Assembly (NCBI GenBank): GCA_019637175.1
Contig: JAHBWD010000024.1
Span: forward strand, 1-64,000
DNA from: Labilithrix sp.
GTDB lineage: Bacteria > Myxococcota_A > Polyangia > Polyangiales > Polyangiaceae
Length of the DNA stretch: 64,000 bases
Direction of reading: 5' to 3'
Shown here: piece after piece, positions 34,855-44,212 of the stretch
Layout of the letters: each line of letters starts with the position of its first letter
Position numbering within the stretch: the stretch's first letter is position 1
Program-made: the position numbers and the translations under genes
The notes under the pieces: generated by a model
Seen by the model: only the letters and a program-made list of their open reading frames with translations
What the model was told of the DNA's origin: nothing
The model's database searches: none

Positions 34855-36056
34855 GTCGTTCCTTCGACGTCGTGCTCTTCGGCGCGACCGGCTTCACCGG
34901 CAAGCTGGTCGCGGAGTATCTCGCGGGCAAAGACCTCACGTGGGCCATCGCCGGCCGCAACCGCGACAAGCTCGAGAAGGTGCGACGCGATCTCTCCCTC
35001 GGCGATCTGCCCATCCTCGTCGCCGACGGCCACGACGCGGCGTCGCTCGAGGCCCTCGTGCCGAAGACGCGCGTCGTGGCGACGACCGTCGGCCCCTACA
35101 ACGAGCACGGGCGCCTCCTCGCCACGACGTGCGCGCGCCACGGCACGCACTACTGCGACATCACCGGCGAGGTCCCCTTCATCCGCGCGTCGATCGACGC
35201 GAACCACGAAGAGGCCGTCGCGACGCGCGCGCGCGTCGTGCATTGCTGCGGCTTCGACTCGATCCCGTTCGACCTCGGCGTCCACATGCTCTGGGATCGC
35301 GCGCACCAAGGCGGCCACCACCTCGCGTGGGCCAAGGGCTTCGCCGCCAAGCTGAAGGGCGGCTTCAGCGGCGGCACCGTCGCCTCGATGCTCGCGCTCG
35401 CGAAGGAGGCCGGCCGCGATCGCGAAGTGCGCCGCCTGCTCGGAAACCCGTACGCGCTCGATCCCGATCCGCGCGTGCAAGGGCCGCCTTCGCCGGATCA
35501 GCACGGCGTGCGCAAAGACGAAGACCTCGGTCGATGGACGGCGCCCTTCGTGATGGCGGCGATCAACACCCGCGTCGTCCGGCGCTCCAACGCGATCCTC
35601 GACTACGCCTACGGCAAAGACTTCCGCTACAGCGAGGCGATGAGCTTCGCGCCGGGTCCGAAGGGTCTCTTCGGCGCGTCGATGGTCACCGGCGGCCTCG
35701 TGGGCTTCCTCGCCGCCGCCGCGTTCCCCCCGACCCGCGAGCTGCTCGCGCGAGCCTTCCTCCCCAAGCCCGGCGAAGGCCCTTCGAAGGAAGAGCGCGA
35801 GCGCGGCTTCTTCGAGGTGAAGATCCTCGCGGAGACCGACCACGGCGAGCGACTCTCCGGCCGCGTCGCGGGAAAGAGCGATCCCGGCTACGGCGAGACG
35901 GCGAAGATGCTCGGCGAGTCCGCGCTCTGCCTCGCCAAAGACGACGCGCTGCTGCCTGCCCGCTACGGGGTGCTCACGCCGGCATCATCGATGGGCATGC
36001 ACCTCGTCGATCGACTGCGGCGCGCCGGCATGACCTTCGAAGTCGACCCGTCCTGA
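34851..36056 (+). CDS. Trans-acting enoyl-reductase / saccharopine-dehydrogenase-like oxidoreductase
   Basis: A 401-residue protein with an N-terminal Rossmann fold (LFGATGFTGKLVAEYL, AGRNRDKLEKV) and the conserved VGPYNEHG and HYCDITGE segments. The GFDSIPFDLG block is typical of this family, which includes mycobacterial trans-acting enoyl reductases working with polyketide or lipid synthesis. A hydrophobic stretch near 285-300 (GGLVGFLAAAAFPP) may touch the membrane. The true substrate is unknown. It is translationally coupled to the WYL regulator and precedes kamA by 56 bases. Confidence 0.82.
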   Translation: MSRSFDVVLFGATGFTGKLVAEYLAGKDLTWAIAGRNRDKLEKVRRDLSLGDLPILVADGHDAASLEALVPKTRVVATTVGPYNEHGRLLATTCARHGTHYCDITGEVPFIRASIDANHEEAVATRARVVHCCGFDSIPFDLGVHMLWDRAHQGGHHLAWAKGFAAKLKGGFSGGTVASMLALAKEAGRDREVRRLLGNPYALDPDPRVQGPPSPDQHGVRKDEDLGRWTAPFVMAAINTRVVRRSNAILDYAYGKDFRYSEAMSFAPGPKGLFGASMVTGGLVGFLAAAAFPPTRELLARAFLPKPGEGPSKEERERGFFEVKILAETDHGERLSGRVAGKSDPGYGETAKMLGESALCLAKDDALLPARYGVLTPASSMGMHLVDRLRRAGMTFEVDPS

Positions 36057-36112
36057 TCGACCGGCGAACGCGGGAGGTTGCGCCGCGCTGAACGCCGTGG
36101 AATGAGAGCTTC

Positions 36113-37495
<1,383 letters not shown>

Positions 37496-37496
37496 G

Positions 37497-38180
37497 TCAG
37501 GCTTTGCAGCCGAGGCAGGTCGGGAGCTTCACCTTGTGGTGCACGACCTTCTTCTTCTCGACCTCGAACTTCTGGTCGAAGACGAAGATGTCGTCGTGCT
37601 GCCCGACGGTGAAGGGCTTCGACGGGCTCGCGGGCTTGATCTTGGCGTCGCCGCTCGTGTCGAGCGTGACCTGGAACTGTCCGCCGGGAGGCGCCTCGAG
37701 CGCGAAGTGCGCGGCGCCCGACGCGTCGGTGCGGGTGATGACCTTGCCGAGGTAGATGACCGGGAGGTTCGGGCCGTTCTCCGCCTTCACCGCGACGACG
37801 ACCTTGCGCTGGTTCGGCGGGCAGCTCACGCGGAACTCCGGCGCGCGCCCGTCCCTCATGCGCGCGAGGCGCATCGAGATCGGCTTCGTGGGCGACGTGA
37901 AGCCTTCGGGACACTTCACGGTGGCGTCGACGGTCTCGCCGTCGGCGCCCTCGAGCGTGAGCGTCGCGCGCCCGTCGGGGCCGGTGGTCGCGACCGCTTT
38001 GTCGTTGCGCGAGACGATCGCCCCGGTGATGGGGTTGCCGGGATCGCCCTCGACGGCGAACGCGACGTTGAAAGGAGGTGGCGCAGGCGGGTCCAAGGTC
38101 ATCCCTCCGCATCCCGTCCCGACGGTGAGCAAAGCAGCGAGGGAGACGGTGATGGAGGAAAGCGACCACCTAGGGATCAT
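37497..38180 (-). CDS. Paralogous lipoprotein A (carboxypeptidase-regulatory-like fold)
   Basis: A 227-residue exported protein with lipobox GTGC. The body has two beta-rich repeats with transthyretin/CarboxypepD-reg-like blocks: ITGAIVSRNDK, TTGPDGRATLTL, and VITRTDASGAAHFAL. It closes with TVGQHDDIFVFDQKFEVEKKKV and a Cys-rich CLGCKA tail. It is closely similar (my estimate above half identical) to the divergent gene at 38296-38952, so the pair came from an inverted duplication. Function unknown; a cell-surface beta protein is likely. Confidence 0.7.
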   Translation of the reverse strand: MIPRWSLSSITVSLAALLTVGTGCGGMTLDPPAPPPFNVAFAVEGDPGNPITGAIVSRNDKAVATTGPDGRATLTLEGADGETVDATVKCPEGFTSPTKPISMRLARMRDGRAPEFRVSCPPNQRKVVVAVKAENGPNLPVIYLGKVITRTDASGAAHFALEAPPGGQFQVTLDTSGDAKIKPASPSKPFTVGQHDDIFVFDQKFEVEKKKVVHHKVKLPTCLGCKA

Positions 38181-38295
38181 CTCTGATCACTACGAACGAC
38201 CTCGCCCGCGGATCCCTCCGGCGGCGCGTCACCCGTCTGGATGACATGACGGGCGATGCTTGACCTCGCCTCGTGGGGGGGTACCGTTTCCAGTG

Positions 38296-38952
38296 ATGCG
38301 GATCGCTCTCGCCCTCGCCGCCGCGGCCGCCGCGCTCGCCGCGTCTGGCTGCAAAGACCTCGAGCCTCCGGCGGCGCCTCCGTTCCAGATCTTCGTCCGC
38401 GTCGACAGCGATCCTGGCCGTCCGGTGCCGGGCGCGACCGTGTCGCGGAACAACAAAACGCTCGCGACCACCGGCCCCGACGGGCGCGCGATGCTCACGC
38501 TCCAGGGCGCGGAAGGCGAAACCACCGACGTTTCCATCAAGTGTCCCGACGCCTTCACGTCGCCGACGAAGCCGACGAGCATCCGCCTCACGCGCTTCGC
38601 CGACAAAACGAAGGTGCCCGAGTACACCCTCTCGTGCCCGCCGACGCTGCGGCGCGTGGTCGTCGCGGTGAAGGCCGACAACGGCCCGAACCTGCCGGTC
38701 GTGTACTTGAACAAGGTGATCACGCGCACCGATCTGTCCGGCGCCGCCCACTTCGCCCTCGAGGTCGCGCCCGGAGCGCAGTTCCAGGTGACGCTCGACA
38801 CCGGCGAGAACAGCCGCCTCAAGCCTCCCAGCCCGACGAAGCCCTTCACCGTCGGGCAGCACGACGAGATCCTCCTCTTCGAGCAGCGCTTCGAGCTCGA
38901 GAGGCAGAAGGTGATCGTCGTGAAGCCGAACATCCCCCGCGCGCTGAACTAG
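38296..38952 (+). CDS. Paralogous lipoprotein B (carboxypeptidase-regulatory-like fold)
   Basis: A 218-residue exported protein with lipobox ASGC. It shares with its divergent neighbour the blocks TTGPDGRA, FTSPTKP, NGPNLPV, VITRTD, GAAHFALE, FQVTLDT and KPFTVGQHD. Unlike that neighbour it lacks the C-terminal CLGC tail. ATG 38296 gives a clean lipoprotein signal; an upstream in-frame ATG at 38260 would add 12 residues in front of it. The starts of the two genes are 115 bases apart, so both promoters lie in that gap. Confidence 0.7.
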   Translation: MRIALALAAAAAALAASGCKDLEPPAAPPFQIFVRVDSDPGRPVPGATVSRNNKTLATTGPDGRAMLTLQGAEGETTDVSIKCPDAFTSPTKPTSIRLTRFADKTKVPEYTLSCPPTLRRVVVAVKADNGPNLPVVYLNKVITRTDLSGAAHFALEVAPGAQFQVTLDTGENSRLKPPSPTKPFTVGQHDEILLFEQRFELERQKVIVVKPNIPRALN

Positions 38953-38979
38953 CCAGGCTCAAGTAGGCGAGATGGCTGA

Positions 38980-39063
38980 TGGATGTTGCCTTCCGCGCAT
39001 CATCCACGCGTATGTGGTTGGATCTACTCGTGTCATCCATCTGGGTGGGTGGATCTTGATCCA
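38980..39063. promoter_or_regulatory. Array of alternating TGGAT / ATCCA pentamers
   Basis: TGGAT occurs at 38980, 39019 and 39050; ATCCA, its reverse complement, occurs at 39002, 39035 and 39059. They alternate in orientation, giving three inverted pairs in 84 bases. This pattern suits a set of dimeric binding sites for a regulator of the downstream pilin operon. Confidence 0.45.
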
Positions 39064-39065
39064 CC
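39048..39065. promoter_or_regulatory. Perfect inverted repeat, candidate operator
   Basis: GGTGGATC at 39048-39055 and GATCCACC at 39058-39065 are exact reverse complements separated by TT. Each arm includes a GATC site, so Dam methylation could alter protein binding. No T-run follows, so a terminator is unlikely. Confidence 0.5.
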
Positions 39066-39194
39066 GGTTTGGGTAACGGACGATCCAGTCGAGGAGAAGG
39101 TGCGATGTCCTCGTACCCAAAGGAAATACGGGCGAATGTTGTCGGTCAAACAACACGCCGGCTTCGGTTACACTCTCAACGGTCGAGTCTGCAC

Positions 39195-39210
39195 TGGCAC
39201 GTACCGTGGA
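39195..39210 (+). promoter_or_regulatory. Possible sigma-54 promoter for the Tad operon
   Basis: TGGCAC at 39195-39200 fits the -24 element exactly. After five bases comes GTGGA where TTGCA is expected, so the -12 element is weak. It is about 90 bases before the pilin start. Myxobacterial type IV pilin genes are known to use sigma-54; extension to this locus is inference. Confidence 0.25.
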
Positions 39211-39300
39211 TAGTGTTGTCTCCGACGCAACGGGGTGACGGTGTTGGAGAGCACCTAACCTCGGTTCAACGCCCCCAAAGAGACACCAAGGAGAATCACC

Positions 39301-39468
39301 ATGTCGAAGGCTGAGATGCTCGTGAAGAAGGCGCGCGGCGCAACGATGGTCGAGTACGCGCTCCTCATCATCGCGATCATGCTTCTCGCGGCGATCGGGT
39401 ACCGAAACCTCGGTAAGTCGGTCAAGAAGAACTCCGAAGACTCGAAGACGGAGCTCGACGGTCGCTGA
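39301..39468 (+). CDS. flp: Flp-type major pilin 1
   Basis: A 55-residue type IVb prepilin. A short basic leader (MSKAEMLVKKARG) is followed by ATMVEYALLIIAIMLLAAIGY. Processing after Gly13 would leave Glu at +5, as prepilin peptidases of this class require. The soluble part is short and Lys/Glu-rich. A strong ribosome site lies seven bases upstream of the start. It is the first gene of the Tad cluster. The 66 bases after it contain GCGGC and GCCGC arms that could fold and lower read-through, leaving the pilin as the most abundant product. Confidence 0.9.
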   Translation: MSKAEMLVKKARGATMVEYALLIIAIMLLAAIGYRNLGKSVKKNSEDSKTELDGR

Positions 39469-39534
39469 TCGGGTCCTGGGGCGCGGCTTGATGAATCCGC
39501 CGCGGCGCTTGGTTAACGAGTTAGCCTAGGACGC

Positions 39535-40089
39535 ATGGGCGAACAGCTTCCGCATCAGCACGTCGTCTTCGTCGTTGCTATCGCGGTTGCCGCCATCGCT
39601 GCCTGGTCTGACTGGCGCCGCGGCGAGATTCCGAACTGGCTCACGTACGGAGCGCTGGCCCTCGGGCCCATCCTCCACGTGAGCCGGACGCTGGCCGCGC
39701 ACCACCCGATGGAAACCGCCCTGACCGAGGGCGGCTTCTCGCTCGGTGGCGCCGTCGTCTGCGCCGTCGTCCCCGCCATGCTGTACCGGCAGGGCGCGAT
39801 CGGCGGAGGAGACCTCAAGCTCCTCGCAGCGATCGGAGCGCTCCTTCAGACGATGCTCGGCGTCGAAGCCGAGATGTACGGGTTCTTCGCCGCGGCGCTC
39901 ATCGCGCCGGCGATCCTCGCCTACCAAGGCAAGTTGATCTCGACGCTCAAGAACGCGCTGACGATCCTTGCCAACTTGTTCCTGCCGAAGGCGAAGCAAC
40001 GACGCGTCGAAGAAACGGCGCTCTCGTGGTTCCGCCTCGGGCCTGCTTTGTTCTTCGGTGTCCTGCTCACCGCGTACTTGCACTGGTAG
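39535..40089 (+). CDS. tadV: TadV/CpaA prepilin peptidase
   Basis: A 184-residue A24-family aspartic peptidase that cleaves Flp leaders at the inner membrane. The two catalytic Asp sites are SDWRRGEIPN (about 26) and the GGGDLKLLAAIG block (GxGD, about 88). There are five or so hydrophobic segments. The length is typical of TadV, which lacks the methylase domain of PilD. It sits between the two Flp pilin genes, its probable substrates. Confidence 0.9.
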   Translation: MGEQLPHQHVVFVVAIAVAAIAAWSDWRRGEIPNWLTYGALALGPILHVSRTLAAHHPMETALTEGGFSLGGAVVCAVVPAMLYRQGAIGGGDLKLLAAIGALLQTMLGVEAEMYGFFAAALIAPAILAYQGKLISTLKNALTILANLFLPKAKQRRVEETALSWFRLGPALFFGVLLTAYLHW

Positions 40090-40138
40090 TTTTGTTGCCC
40101 CGTTTTTTGCAGGGCTGATCCCCGGAGGGACCGGACGA

Positions 40139-40321
40139 ATGCTGCATTGGATTCGTGCGCGGGTGCGCTCGCGGCGTACACGAGGCGCCGTGATGGTCGA
40201 GTACGCCTTCCTGCTCGTCGCGGTGGGCATTCCCGCGGTCGCGGGCCTCACCGCGGGCGGCAAGAAGATGTACGACAGCTACGTGGTCGCCCGAAACACC
40301 ATGCTGAGCCCCTTCCCGTAG
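40139..40321 (+). CDS. Flp-like pilin 2
   Basis: A 60-residue second prepilin. The leader MLHWIRARVRSRRTRG is longer and strongly basic, followed by AVMVEYAFLLVAVGIPAVAGL with Glu at +5 after the presumed cleavage. A GGAGGGA site is about ten bases before ATG 40139. It differs from the first pilin in its mature end (AGGKKMYDSYVVARNTML). It may be a minor or alternative subunit. Confidence 0.85.
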   Translation: MLHWIRARVRSRRTRGAVMVEYAFLLVAVGIPAVAGLTAGGKKMYDSYVVARNTMLSPFP

Positions 40322-40337
40322 AGCAGGATAAAGAAGG

Positions 40338-40907
40338 ATGCAGAAGCGAACGCTCGCCGATCTGAAGAACGACAAACGAGGCGCCGTCCTCGTCGAGTTC
40401 CTCGTCGCGGTCATGCCGCTGATGATCACCTTCTCCTGCTTCGTGCAGGTGTCGTCGATCGCCACCGCGCGCATCGTGGTGAAGCACAGCGCGATCGTCG
40501 GAGCTCGAGCCGCGGCGGTCATCGCCAACGGGAACAAGAACACGCCCGATCAGCCCCAAGGCGACAACAAGGGCGAGATCACCAACGGCGTTCGCGCCGC
40601 GCTGGGCCCCTGGGTGAAGACGATGAACAACGTCGACGTCCAGATCAACGACCAGTCGAGCTGCAGCGACCCGTACGGCATGGTGAGCGTGACGGTGACG
40701 GCCGACTATCGCTGCTCGGTGCCCTTCGGCGGGCGCCTGCTCTGCGGCGCGGTCGGCGCGACGCACACGCTGAAGCAAACGTACGCGATGCCTCACCAGG
40801 GCGCCCGATACAAGGACGGCGACGGCGCGAGCTGCGACGGCGGCGGCGGCGGCTTCGTCGGCGGCGGCGGTCGCAGCGGCGGCGGCGGCGCATCGGGGAC
40901 GTTCTGA
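40338..40907 (+). CDS. tadE: TadE-like pseudopilin with Gly-rich tail
   Basis: A 189-residue protein with a prepilin-type start (DKRGAVLVEFLVAVMPLM, Glu at +5) and a helical hydrophobic spine, followed by an extracytoplasmic domain with four cysteines. The last 30 residues are mostly Gly with a few Ser and Arg, an unusual ending that may be flexible or repeat-prone. TadE proteins are needed for Flp pilus assembly. It starts 16 bases after the second pilin. Confidence 0.8.
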   Translation: MQKRTLADLKNDKRGAVLVEFLVAVMPLMITFSCFVQVSSIATARIVVKHSAIVGARAAAVIANGNKNTPDQPQGDNKGEITNGVRAALGPWVKTMNNVDVQINDQSSCSDPYGMVSVTVTADYRCSVPFGGRLLCGAVGATHTLKQTYAMPHQGARYKDGDGASCDGGGGGFVGGGGRSGGGGASGTF

Positions 40908-40933
40908 TCTTGAAGCCTGCAAGCGAGGTGCAG

Positions 40934-42532
40934 ATGAGCGCGGCTGTTTTGAAAGAGATCCACGAAGACAAGCGCGGAGCCGTCATGCTGACGGGCCTCT
41001 GCATGTCGTGTTTTCTCATCGGCTGCCTCTGGTTCTTGATCGGCATCGGCGACGCGATCGTGTTCCGCGACACGATGCAGGAGGCGACCGACCACGCCGC
41101 GTTCACGTCGGCCGTCATCCACGCGAAGGGGATGAACTTCATCTCCGCGTGCAACCTGATCCTGCTCGCGCTGATCGCGATTCACATCCTCATGGGGATG
41201 ATCCACGACATCCTCCTCGCGTACTGCATCCTCTTCGCGGTGCCCACGCTCGGAGCGGCGTGCATTCCCTACGCGCGCTGGCGCCCGATCTACACGGGCT
41301 ACGGAAGGATCTTCAAGCCGATCGCCGCCGCGATTCACCTCGCGGAGGTCGTCGCTTCCTACGGCTATCCGTACGTCGGCGCGTACAAGGGCTACACGCT
41401 CGGCAACGACTACGGAAACTTCGGGCCGAAGAAGCACGACATGTGGATGGCCACGCTCAGCCCGTCGATGCTCCCCGGCGGCATCATGGACGGCCTGCTC
41501 AACAAGGCGTTCACGCGCAAGGGCAAGGGCCCCGTCGGCGCCGACGGCAAGCCGACCGACGACAAGTCGTTCACCAACTCGGGCGCCTCGAAGAAGGGCC
41601 TCCCGGTCGCGGCGAAGAAGTACTCCGAGGTCTGCGACAAGATCGGCAAGATGGGCATCGACGCCCTGCTCTCGCTCACAGGCAACAGCAACCTGGGCAA
41701 GGGCGGCGTGATGGGGATGGTGAAGAAGATCATCGGCGGTATCTTGAAGTTCAGATACTGCAACGATCTCGGCTCGGACATCCCCGATCTCGCGGGCTCG
41801 ATGAAGGAAGCCAACGGCGAGATCGACAAGGCGAATACGCAGATCGACACCAACAACGCCAACCTGCCCGAAGGCGGCAAGGCGGCCGACAAGATCGGCA
41901 ACATCGACATCGGCGCCGGCGCCGGCGGCGGCAGCTGCTGGAAGGACAACAGCGTCATCGACCCCGGCCTCGACAAGTGGTGGGGATGCGACGGCCCGCT
42001 CCTTCCGTGGGGCGGCACGAGCAACGGCAGCCCGTGGAACCAGGTCTGGGCGGTCAACTTCCGGCCCTCGTTCACCGACGACCAGGAGCACGCCGTCGCC
42101 ATCGGCCAGCGCAAGATGGGCCAGAGGTCCACGGCGACCCCGAACACCTACTTCGCCGAGGCCGAGTTCTACTTCGACTGCACCGGCAAGTGGTCCGATC
42201 AAGGCTGCAACTTCGAAGACAACGCGGGCTACTCCATCCAGTGGCGCGCGCGCCTCAAACGGCTCGAGTTCCCCGAAATCGGCACGCTCATCTCGAGCTT
42301 CGCCGGCCAGTTCCTCGGCAACCTGAAGGCCTACAAAGACTTCCAGAAAGCCGTGAAGGACAAAGGCAGGGAGCTCATCGACAACCTCGGCGTCGGCAAC
42401 GCGCTCAGCGCGATCGGCCTGAACGCCGCGATCGACGAGGCCTTCAAGAACCTCGTCACGAGCCCCATCCAGAAGGGGATCAACCAAGCGGGCGGCTTCT
42501 TCGATCCCACCCTCGTGGGCCCCTATCACTGA
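40934..42532 (+). CDS. TadG-like large pilus-assembly protein
   Basis: A 532-residue protein. The N-terminus resembles TadG/TadE: EDKRGAVMLTGLCMSCFLIGC, but Thr stands at the +5 place of Glu, so it is probably not processed like a pilin. QEATDHAAFTSAVIHAKGMNF follows, as in TadG relatives. Two more hydrophobic segments lie at about 70-110. The rest (150-530) is a large Gly/Lys-rich domain with scattered cysteines. GAGG at about 40924-40927 marks ATG 40934; an in-frame TTG at 40910 is less likely. It may form a tip or large accessory structure. Confidence 0.65.
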   Translation: MSAAVLKEIHEDKRGAVMLTGLCMSCFLIGCLWFLIGIGDAIVFRDTMQEATDHAAFTSAVIHAKGMNFISACNLILLALIAIHILMGMIHDILLAYCILFAVPTLGAACIPYARWRPIYTGYGRIFKPIAAAIHLAEVVASYGYPYVGAYKGYTLGNDYGNFGPKKHDMWMATLSPSMLPGGIMDGLLNKAFTRKGKGPVGADGKPTDDKSFTNSGASKKGLPVAAKKYSEVCDKIGKMGIDALLSLTGNSNLGKGGVMGMVKKIIGGILKFRYCNDLGSDIPDLAGSMKEANGEIDKANTQIDTNNANLPEGGKAADKIGNIDIGAGAGGGSCWKDNSVIDPGLDKWWGCDGPLLPWGGTSNGSPWNQVWAVNFRPSFTDDQEHAVAIGQRKMGQRSTATPNTYFAEAEFYFDCTGKWSDQGCNFEDNAGYSIQWRARLKRLEFPEIGTLISSFAGQFLGNLKAYKDFQKAVKDKGRELIDNLGVGNALSAIGLNAAIDEAFKNLVTSPIQKGINQAGGFFDPTLVGPYH

Positions 42533-42548
42533 GGCAGCAACAGGACCC

Positions 42549-43088
42549 ATGAAGAACCGAGCCCGTCTTCACCACAAGAACCGCCGCGGCGCCGCGCTCG
42601 TCGAGGCCGCGGTCGTCATCCCCGTGATGCTCGTCTTCCTCGGCTGCATCATGTTCGCCCACCGCTCGTACGACGTGAAGCTCGACAAGCAGATGGGCAC
42701 GCGCGCCGGCATCCTCTACTACGGCTCGCACAACTGCGAGGGCAACGTGCCGAACGGCATCGTCCCCAACCTGCGCAACGACGAGGCCGATCCCGGCGTC
42801 GGCGAGGGCGGCGACAAGGCGAGGCAGGGCGGCGGCAAGATCGGCGGCAACGAAGGCACCGCCACGCAGGCCGGCCTCAACCGGAGCTGGAACCTCGCGA
42901 AGGCGCAGCCGCAGGACACCCCCGTCTTCGGCAGCGCCGTCGAGGATCGCCGGCGCGTTCCCCTGAACCGCTCGATCCACGCGGAGTCCGAGGTCGCTTG
43001 TAACGAGAAGGCCTACGAGAGCAAGATCACCGCGGTCATCCAGTTCATCGGCTCGTTCGCCAAGAGCGGCGGCGGTTTCATCGACTAG
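42549..43088 (+). CDS. TadE-like pseudopilin 2
   Basis: A 179-residue protein with a basic leader and NRRGAALVEAAVVIPVMLVFLG, which has the Gly cut site, Glu at +5 and the conserved Pro of TadE. The mature part is hydrophilic and Gly/Asn-rich (about 65-110). It follows the TadG-like gene by 16 bases. It is probably a minor component of the same apparatus. Confidence 0.75.
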   Translation: MKNRARLHHKNRRGAALVEAAVVIPVMLVFLGCIMFAHRSYDVKLDKQMGTRAGILYYGSHNCEGNVPNGIVPNLRNDEADPGVGEGGDKARQGGGKIGGNEGTATQAGLNRSWNLAKAQPQDTPVFGSAVEDRRRVPLNRSIHAESEVACNEKAYESKITAVIQFIGSFAKSGGGFID

Positions 43089-43114
43089 GTTCTTACAGAG
43101 AGAGGCCGTTCTCA

Positions 43115-44113
43115 ATGCTCATCATCCGCACCTCCCCGAAGAAGCTCAAGCACGTCAAGGGACTGCTGCGCGCGGGTGCGTACATCGCAGGTCTCTCCCT
43201 GGTCATCACCGGGATCCAGATCCGCTCGGCGCGCGCCGAGGTGAAGGATCGAACCGTCGAGCTCGGCCGCCAGATGATCACGCTCGCCGAGGCCACGCAG
43301 CACGACGTGAACAAGGTCGTCCTCAACGGACAGACGATGTGGGTCGGCAGCTCGCTCTCGGACGACACGGCGAAGAAGATCCTCGATCGCTACGAGGCCT
43401 ATTGCGGCAAGAACGGCGCGCACTCGTCGGCCGAGTGGCGCGCGCTCGCGAACGACAACAAGGCGGCCGCCGACAAGCCGTTCCTCTCGACCGGCATCCT
43501 CCGCGGCGGCGACGACCGCGAAGGCACCGTCACGTGCTTCACCAAGACCGACGCGTCGAAGCCCTCGGTGGCCGAGGCCGTCAAGGCGTTCGCGGAGACG
43601 GGCGATCTCGGCGCGCTCGGCGCGGCGCGCTACGTCTACGTGAAGTCGACCGACAGCGGTCGCTCGGTCGTGCTCACCGCGTGGACGGACGACAAGTTCA
43701 ACATCCTCGACCTCGTCGGCGAGGAGGGCAAAGACGTCGCGGGCGCCGAGTTCTCGGAGATCCCGCGCGTGCCGAGCTCGCAGCGCGTCTTCTCGGCCCG
43801 CCTCGAGGGCACGCCCTTCGGCATGAACGTCTATCGCAGCAAGGAGTCGCCCTCGGCGGTCGCGAAGTACTTCGACACCGAGCTCCAGGTGGCCGGATGG
43901 GCGGCGATCGACGTCGGCATGGAGAAGCGTGAAGGCTCCGAAGAGGGGCCGCAGGTCGGCCGCGTCTACGAGAAAGACAACGTCGTCCTCACGCTCGCCT
44001 CCAAAGCCGATCCGAAAGACGGCACGACCTTCACCGCGCTCGGTCTCGCGGGGGTCGGCGCGGTCCACCCCGGCGGGCAGTCGGGCGCGAACAAGAACGT
44101 CAAGATCCACTGA
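43115..44113 (+). CDS. Exported protein of the Tad cluster, unknown function
   Basis: A 332-residue protein with an N-terminal signal or anchor (about 20-42, ending ARAEV). No known domain is seen. Two Cys residues occur in the N-terminal half (YCGKNG, TVTCF). The C-terminal half has a region FGMNVYRSKESPSAVAKYFDTELQ, which looks like a small alpha/beta unit. Its place between pseudopilins and CpaB suggests a periplasmic assembly factor. A tight inverted repeat follows the stop. Confidence 0.65.
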   Translation: MLIIRTSPKKLKHVKGLLRAGAYIAGLSLVITGIQIRSARAEVKDRTVELGRQMITLAEATQHDVNKVVLNGQTMWVGSSLSDDTAKKILDRYEAYCGKNGAHSSAEWRALANDNKAAADKPFLSTGILRGGDDREGTVTCFTKTDASKPSVAEAVKAFAETGDLGALGAARYVYVKSTDSGRSVVLTAWTDDKFNILDLVGEEGKDVAGAEFSEIPRVPSSQRVFSARLEGTPFGMNVYRSKESPSAVAKYFDTELQVAGWAAIDVGMEKREGSEEGPQVGRVYEKDNVVLTLASKADPKDGTTFTALGLAGVGAVHPGGQSGANKNVKIH

Positions 44114-44114
44114 A

Positions 44115-44132
44115 AAGCAACGAGCGTTGCTT
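44115..44132. terminator. Compact inverted repeat after the exported-protein gene
   Basis: AAGCAACG at 44115-44122 and CGTTGCTT at 44125-44132 are exact complements separated by AG. It starts just after the stop at 44113. No T-run follows, so it could be an mRNA-stability element or partial terminator within the operon. Confidence 0.35.
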
Positions 44133-44212
44133 GTTCGGCAACCGCTGGCACGCGCGAAGACGCGCGGTCAGCCTTCTCGGCGCCTGGCTCCACGTGTAGC
44201 ATTTGCATCGGG

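Larger units (their letters stand above)
38953..39300. other. Non-coding leader before the Tad cluster (348 bases)
   Basis: No protein-like frame is present. The composition is visibly less GC-rich than the flanks. It holds an array of six TGGAT/ATCCA pentamers (38980-39063), a perfect 8-base inverted repeat (39048-39065) and a possible sigma-54 type site (39195-39210). A clear AAGGAG ribosome site at about 39289-39293 ends it. Confidence 0.7.

Noticed and set aside
38983..39314. Small peptides in the leader before the first pilin
   Set aside because: The frames have no ribosome site or signal, overlap each other and would run into the pilin start. The region reads better as regulatory DNA.
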